The notes under the pieces are model-generated. The model searched no databases, was not told where the DNA came from, and saw only the letters and a list, made by a program, of their open reading frames with translations. Of a stretch of DNA of 64,000 nt, positions 58,751 through 64,000 are shown in pieces. Every line of letters starts with the position of its first letter. The stretch's first letter is position 1. The position numbers were made by a program, and so were the translations under genes. The stretch spans positions 21,943,558 to 22,007,557 of the forward strand of contig NC_055990.1 in NCBI RefSeq assembly GCF_018446385.1, given 5' to 3'. This DNA comes from Zingiber officinale. Its lineage: Eukaryota > Streptophyta > Magnoliopsida > Zingiberales > Zingiberaceae.

Positions 58751-61700
58751 ATGGCGGAGGAAGAGGAGTTCGCGAGGGCCGTCGAGGATGGGTTGAAGCT
58801 GGCGAAGCGGGTGTACGCCGGAAAGGACCGGCAGGTCACGGGGCCACCGAGACCGGTGGGAGGGATGGAAAGGAAGGCGGACTCGTTCCTTCCTTCGGCG
58901 CCGATGGTGTATGCGGTGATATCCGACCCCCGGATCGTCGACAACCCGGATATTCCCAGCTACCAGCCGCACGTGTATGGAAGGTGCGATCCGCCGGCGC
59001 TGATTCCGCTCCATATGGGAGATATCGGGATGGAAATAGACTGTCTCCTCGACTCGGCTTTCGTCTCCGTCCACGGCCGGTGGCGGGTTCATTGCGTGAT
59101 GCGTAATAAGAGTTGCAGCTGCCGGTTGGTTGTCCCCATAGGCGATCAGGTAAAGCGAATTTGTTCCTGTTTTTTCCCACAATTTTTTTGCGTTCGCTTT
59201 TCACCTAGGATTACCTCGAAGCTGCCGTTGAATATTACTTTGGCAGGTCATTATCTGTCGCTGTTCATATCAGGAAGAGTAAGTTTTTTTCTGTAAATAT
59301 TAAATTGTCATTGCGGAGATGCCAGTATTATCGCCAAAAATGTAGTCCGTCTACATCCTGTTCCTACTTTTCGATAGACTACAAATGAAGATTTCCATGG
59401 TGTAGTGTGTTGATAAACAGTTTAGCACGATAGTTGCTCTGATATCATCTTGGTTGAAAGATTGAAGCTCCAATTGCTCCCAATTTCTAGCCATAGTGAC
59501 CAAAGTACTAATGTATGGTTTTAGGTGGTGTTATGGCACTAGAGAAAGTAGCTTGAAATGATGAAGGTTTGTAATAATACTAGGCATACAATAAACCTAA
59601 GATAGGATAGCTTAAGGGCTTATAAATTCCTTTCTGCTAGGGCTTGCAGTCAGCTTTTGTTTACACAGTAACGAATGAAGTGCACTGCTATAGACTATGA
59701 TTTGCATAAATTTTCATTGACATTTGTTTTTTTCATTTTGCTTGATGTATTGATAATAAACAGGCGATTTAAGTTAATATCATCTTGGTTGAAAGATTGA
59801 AGCTCCAATTGCTCCCAATTTCTAGCCATAGTGACCAAAGTACTAATGTATGGTTTTAGGTGGTGTTATGGCACTAGAGAAAGTAGCTTGAAATGATGAA
59901 GGTTTGTAATAATACTAGGTATACAATAAACCTAAGATAGGATAGCTTAAGGGCTTATAAATTCCTTTCTGCTAGGGCTTGCAGTCAGCTTTTGTTTACA
60001 CATTAACGAATGAAGTGCACTGCTATAGACTATGATTTGCATAAATTTTCATTGACATTTGTTTTTTTCATTTTGCTTGATGTATTGATAATAAACAGGT
60101 GATTTAAGTTAATCCTAATAGCCTAGTTAAACAATAAATATGGTGTTTATTAACTTCTGAATTTGACACAGAGGAAACATACTTCACTAAGCCTTTAGAA
60201 TTTTCTTTAGTAAGTTTAAACCATATGGTATTTAGAAACTTCGGAATTTTCCACGGGAAATATACTTAACTAACCCTTTGGTTAATTTTCCTCAGTAGGT
60301 TTTTATGTCTTCAATATATAAAAGGCATATACAACTTATAACGTCCTCAGTTGGTTTTAATATCAATACTGATATACAGCTTATCTTGTTTCCTGGACTG
60401 TTTTGACTATAAATCATGTACTGGTATAGTTCTAAGTCAAATAATCGTGTAATAGAATGAATCATATGAAATTTATGCTTTCTGCCATATTTTCATGGTT
60501 GTATTGTTGTTTTGCAAGTCTTCTAGCCTTTGAATTTATTTCTTATAAACTAAGAAGGGTGTCGCTAACAGGGTTCAGTTCTAGGTGTTGAGATTGAGGT
60601 TGGTGGAAGATCATACCATACTCAGGTGATTGAAGAGGAAGAACATAACATTGGAAATACTGCTGAAAATAAAGGCAGTGGCTTCCTAAAAGGACACATA
60701 TTTTACATGACAATTCCTCAGGTGATTCAGCCATAAACATCTGTCTATTGCTGGTCACATGCTCTCTTCTAAAGTTCAAATTACTTATATAGGCAATTTT
60801 TGTAATGTCTGTTTTGCCAAGGTCAATGGAGGATCAGACATTTCTATCAAAGCAAAATGGTCACAAAAGTTGGCATATAATGACGGCCAATTCTTGGTTA
60901 GCATACCTTTCAATTTTCCAGAATATGTCACTCCATTTTCAAAAGTTGTTGCAAAAAAGGAAAAAATTCAGTTAAACCTGAATAGTGGTTTCGGAAAGGA
61001 ACTTCTGATCCAGAAGATAAGCCATCTTCTGAAGGTGATGACTGTGGTTTATTATTGAACATTTGGAATACAGGGACTCACTCAGATCTGTTAATGACAT
61101 TTCTAATTCCTTTTCCAGGAAAAAAATTGCCAAGCAGGAAAGTTAAATTTTTTGTATGAAGCAAATGTTGATGGTTGGTCAGATAAAGATTTTGAATTTT
61201 CATATAGTGTAAGTTCCAATTTTATTTTCATTTTGCATAATATTGAATGTTTCTTTCTTCTGAAGTTGGTTGTCTTTAACTCTTTATGGCAAATCTACAA
61301 TTATGAGACTAATCATGCCTCAAGATATAAAATATCAGTATCGTTATCAATTTGATCTATAGCACCCCTCCCCATTTCAACATAGGTTGCTGATTGGTGT
61401 TGTTAGTTCAAGGTGATCTAGTTTTAGACTGGGTTCATGTCACCCATTTCAACACAAGCTGTTGCTTGGTACTGTTAGTTCATTGTGACCTAATTTTAGT
61501 CCGGCTTCACATCTCAGATCTCCTCAGACTTGGCCTTTTTTTTTAAAAAAAAAATAAGGAACATGCAAAAACAATTTGAAATGATACCTAATTATTCAAG
61601 TGTTATACTTATATTAAATAGTTGCATCACAGTGTATTTTTATAGTTATTATTATATCTAAGCCTTTGATTGATCGAAAATGCATGTTTAATCAAGATAT

Positions 61701-63671
61701 TCTTGAAAATCAGATCTATATTATGTTTAACGACTTGAATTGGGTTCTTTAGGGTTTAAGGTGAGTTGCTTGAGAGGAATTAAAGTATTATTGATTAGGT
61801 TGGGTTGGATTCAACTTCGGCTTAATTTAGAATTTGAGTTTCAATTGAATTATTTCGAATCATACTAAATTCAATTGTGAACAAATTAATATTGATCTAG
61901 GTAAAGATAAGTTGGCGAGGATTCTATTAATTGTCTTCTTTCTCCCCTTCTTCACATCTACATGAGATGGAGTGTGTGCGCGCGCGTGTGCGTGTCTGCG
62001 TGAATAATTATAAAAAATTATTTTATTTAGGAGTCACAAACGATCATATGAAGGGGAGCCTTGGCGCAACGGTAAAGTTGTTGCCATATTACCAAAAGGT
62101 CACGAATTCGAATCCTGAAAACAGTCTCTTGCAAAAAGCAGGGTAAGACTACGCACAATGGATCCTTCCCAGGACCCCGTATGGCGGGAGCTTCATGCAC
62201 CGTGCTACCCTTTAAACGATCATATACAACTGTAAATTTCCTAAAATGATGTGTCATGAAAAAAATACTTGCTTTATTAAATATTGATTGTTAAAGCATC
62301 TGATTGAATTTAAATATATCTTAATTAAGGTTGTTTGGGGTTTTGGATCAAGATCCTACACATGAACAAGAAGAAGATTAAATTGTAGGTTCATAAGATT
62401 CCACTTGGGATCTAGAACATTTAGATCAATTTGGATCATAAGATCCAAAGCTCTAGATTGCAATTTTTTACAACTATGGTACAAGACATGGTGATCTCAT
62501 TGGTTAGGTGGCTACCATACTTGACATCAGTGTGTGGTGAGACTCTCAGACAAGGAGAAATGAGAAATTGAGTAGGCTAGATGAAAATTAATAGAAGAGG
62601 AGGAAGGGGAAGGGGAAGGGGAAGGAGAATAAAAGCATAAACAAAGAATATCTCAGTAGGTCACTCCCCTTTCCTGGTCACAGTTGGGAGTGAATTGTTT
62701 AATGCAGACAGGGGAAGGAGAATAAAAGCATAAACAAAGAATATCTCAGTAGGTCACTCCCCTTTCCTGGTCACAGTTGGGAGTCTGAATTGTTTAATGC
62801 AGACATGAACAACGGTATCTATAATGATTGATTGTGTATGAAATAGGTGAATGCATAAATTTGCCGAAGAATGCATTGTTTCAATTTCAGTCCACGAGTA
62901 GTGGTTTCCTCGAGTGACAAGCCGACAAGGAGGAACAAAATTTGAAACCATGTCAAGTCTTACTTCATTGCTTTACATTATCTACTAACTTGTGCAAAAC
63001 CTTTCAATGCGTTATTAGCATGCCATGTGCACTTATCCTAGAGTTTTAAACTAGTTTTGCCTACTCCATATAATATGTTCGCTTCGGTTTTTTTAATTAG
63101 TGGAACTATAAACGGAATCTTGCTCTTGTGCTTAGATCAATTCAGTGTTAACCAAACATTAGAGCTAGCAAATGCTTAACTAATGGAGCATAATTGACTC
63201 AGCCAAATTGCATTAGTTAGAGGACAATATCGCCAATTTATGTCACATTGAGTTAACATTTGTTTGTTTGAACTGTGGCCAATAATAATATTTCTTTAAT
63301 ACTTGAAATTTCTTTCAATTCTAGCACAAAAGGATAGATGTGCAAGATGAACTTTTGAACATAAAGTTGCAAGTCCTAATTATATGGGTTATTATTTTAA
63401 CCTTTTTAATTTGAATATGCACAATAGGACAACTGAATGTTTAGCACAGTTAATTTTGTCTCTCATTTGACAATTTAGGTAAGGAAATGAAAAAATAACC
63501 TTGTGCTGTTTTAGGAAATGAGGCTTACAGTTCTTTTTTTTTTGTCTTCATCAGCTTTATTCAAATGACTTGTCTGGTGGTATACTCTTAAAGTCTCCAA
63601 CAACACATGATGGTGACCAGAGAGATATGTTCTGCTTTTATCTTTTTCCAGGAAGTAATCAGCGAAAAAAG
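58751..63671 (+). CDS. VIT-domain protein (inter-alpha-trypsin-inhibitor heavy-chain-like), 5' part
   Basis: Five exons join in phase 0: 58751-59149, 60572-60721, 60822-61034, 61119-61208 and 63555-63671, giving 323 codons without a stop. The first ATG of this frame starts MAEEEEFARAVEDGLKLAK. It is followed by a conserved block with PMVYAVISDPRIVDNPDIPS and a repeated-sheet VIT region (WRVHCVMRNKSCSC; VLGVEIEVGGRSYHTQVIEE; FLVSIPFNFPEYVTP; DQRDMFCFYLFPG). Plant relatives go on with a von Willebrand A domain, which must lie past the window end. Family members are little studied in plants; the animal heavy chains act outside cells, and no signal peptide is seen here, so the plant protein is probably intracellular (inference). 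The gene is complete at the 5' end only. Confidence 0.92.
59442..60111. repeat. 335-bp tandem duplication in intron 1
   Basis: Copy 1 is 59442-59776 and copy 2 is 59777-60111. They start ATATCATCTTGGTTGAAAG and end GATTTAAGTTA. Only about three differences were seen (GGCATA/GGTATA, CAGTAAC/CATTAAC, GGCGATT/GGTGATT), so the duplication is recent. Confidence 0.93.
62050..62213 (+). mobile_element. Au-type SINE
   Basis: The head GGGGAGCCTTGGCGCAACGG is the box-A region of the Au SINE family of plants. Box B lies near 62103-62115 (CGAATTCGAATCC). The body ACAGTCTCTTGCAAAAAGCA and the end GCGGGAGCTTCATGCACCG follow the family. Perfect 12-bp target duplications AAACGATCATAT (62038-62049 and 62214-62225) flank it. 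It lies in sense orientation in intron 4. Confidence 0.95.
62620..62806. repeat. 92-bp tandem duplication in intron 4
   Basis: The block GGGAAGGAGAATAAAAGCAT...TTTAATGCAGACA occurs twice in direct succession (from about 62620 and from about 62711). The second copy has a 2-bp insertion (GAGTCTGAATT for GAGTGAATT). A short (GGGAAG)n run precedes it. Confidence 0.88.
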
Positions 63672-64000
63672 GTCAGCCTCTCCACAATTTCAACAACGCT
63701 TCTTGTGTTCAACTCAAAAACTAGCATTCATTTATTTGGTTCCAACCTACCAATGATATGTGACTTTAATTTTCAACTGGGGACCATTGTTGCGTTTATA
63801 GTGTGTAATGTGGCTACAACACGACTGAGTGCAGTAGTGGGGATCGAGCTTGCATGGGAGTGGGTGGCTGTTTGGATGGGAACAGGATGCTATTGATTGT
63901 GTGGATGTGGGCTGCGACAAAATGGTGGGGTGTGATTGAAAGGAATGGCCTCACATGAAAGACAGGGAGTCACTTTGGATTTTAGTATAGAAATCAAACT
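63672..64000. other. Start of intron 5, cut by the window end
   Basis: After donor AAG|GTCAGC the sequence runs to the end of the window. The open frame to 63896 continues only by chance and lacks the expected vWA motif. The next exon was not found. Confidence 0.6.

Larger units (their letters stand above)
61209..63554. other. Intron 4 of the VIT gene
   Basis: A 2.3-kb intron with GTAAGT donor and CATCAG acceptor. It holds a short GT/CG-rich simple repeat (about 61975-62000), an Au-type SINE, and a 92-bp tandem duplication. No other gene was seen. Confidence 0.7.

Noticed and set aside
58531-59204. Alternative frames on both strands over exon 1 of the VIT gene
   Set aside because: They are by-products of high GC content. 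Only the frame from 58751 joins in phase to later exons and shows family blocks.

Overview
This is nuclear DNA from a flowering plant, probably a monocot. The evidence is four intron-style plant genes at the edges, plant SINEs, and a large stack of nested plant LTR retrotransposons. The ginger order is only a guess. Nothing prokaryotic or organellar was seen.

Left gene block (1-10.7 kb): an intronless E-class PPR protein gene (665-2332, +); a histone H3.3 gene with a 1.4-kb 5'-UTR intron and four coding exons (4906-5577, +); and a six-exon gene on the minus strand (10620 to 6508) that rebuilds to 250 residues. The last belongs to a conserved plant family of unknown function, and only its first exon shows as an open frame.

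Transposon block (about 11-57 kb). A Mutator-like element with long inverted ends and a 9-bp target duplication (10970-19312) holds a Ty3-type LTR-like piece and an intact-ended, gag-only Copia element (12110-18775) whose pol position is filled by a 1.5-kb A/T repeat array. A decayed LINE follows (about 19.3-21.5 kb, -). From 21.5 to 51 kb lies a nest: a 33-bp repeat region is hit by a solo LTR (21917-24529) and by a full Copia element (25073-50942). That Copia element was itself hit by a solo LTR of its own family in inverse orientation (25969-28642), by a 2.4-kb TGTAACG...CGTTACA element inside the protease (32308-34700), and by a complete Tat-like Ty3/gypsy element in the 3' LTR (38181-48996). 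The gypsy element carries a second, antisense, apparently spliced gene with its own TATA box. A second gag-only Copia element (51324-55524) sits inside another LTR fragment. SINE, LINE and MITE pieces follow. Target duplications fix most borders.

Right gene block (58.3-64 kb): the first five coding exons of a VIT-domain protein (inter-alpha-trypsin-inhibitor heavy-chain-like), cut by the window end before its expected vWA domain. Its introns hold a 335-bp tandem duplication, an Au-type SINE with perfect target duplications, and a 92-bp tandem duplication.

The host genes show no functional link to each other. The most unusual material is the antisense gene in the gypsy element, the two gag-only Copia elements of parallel design, a minisatellite made of palindromes, and LTRs much better preserved than the coding regions between them.
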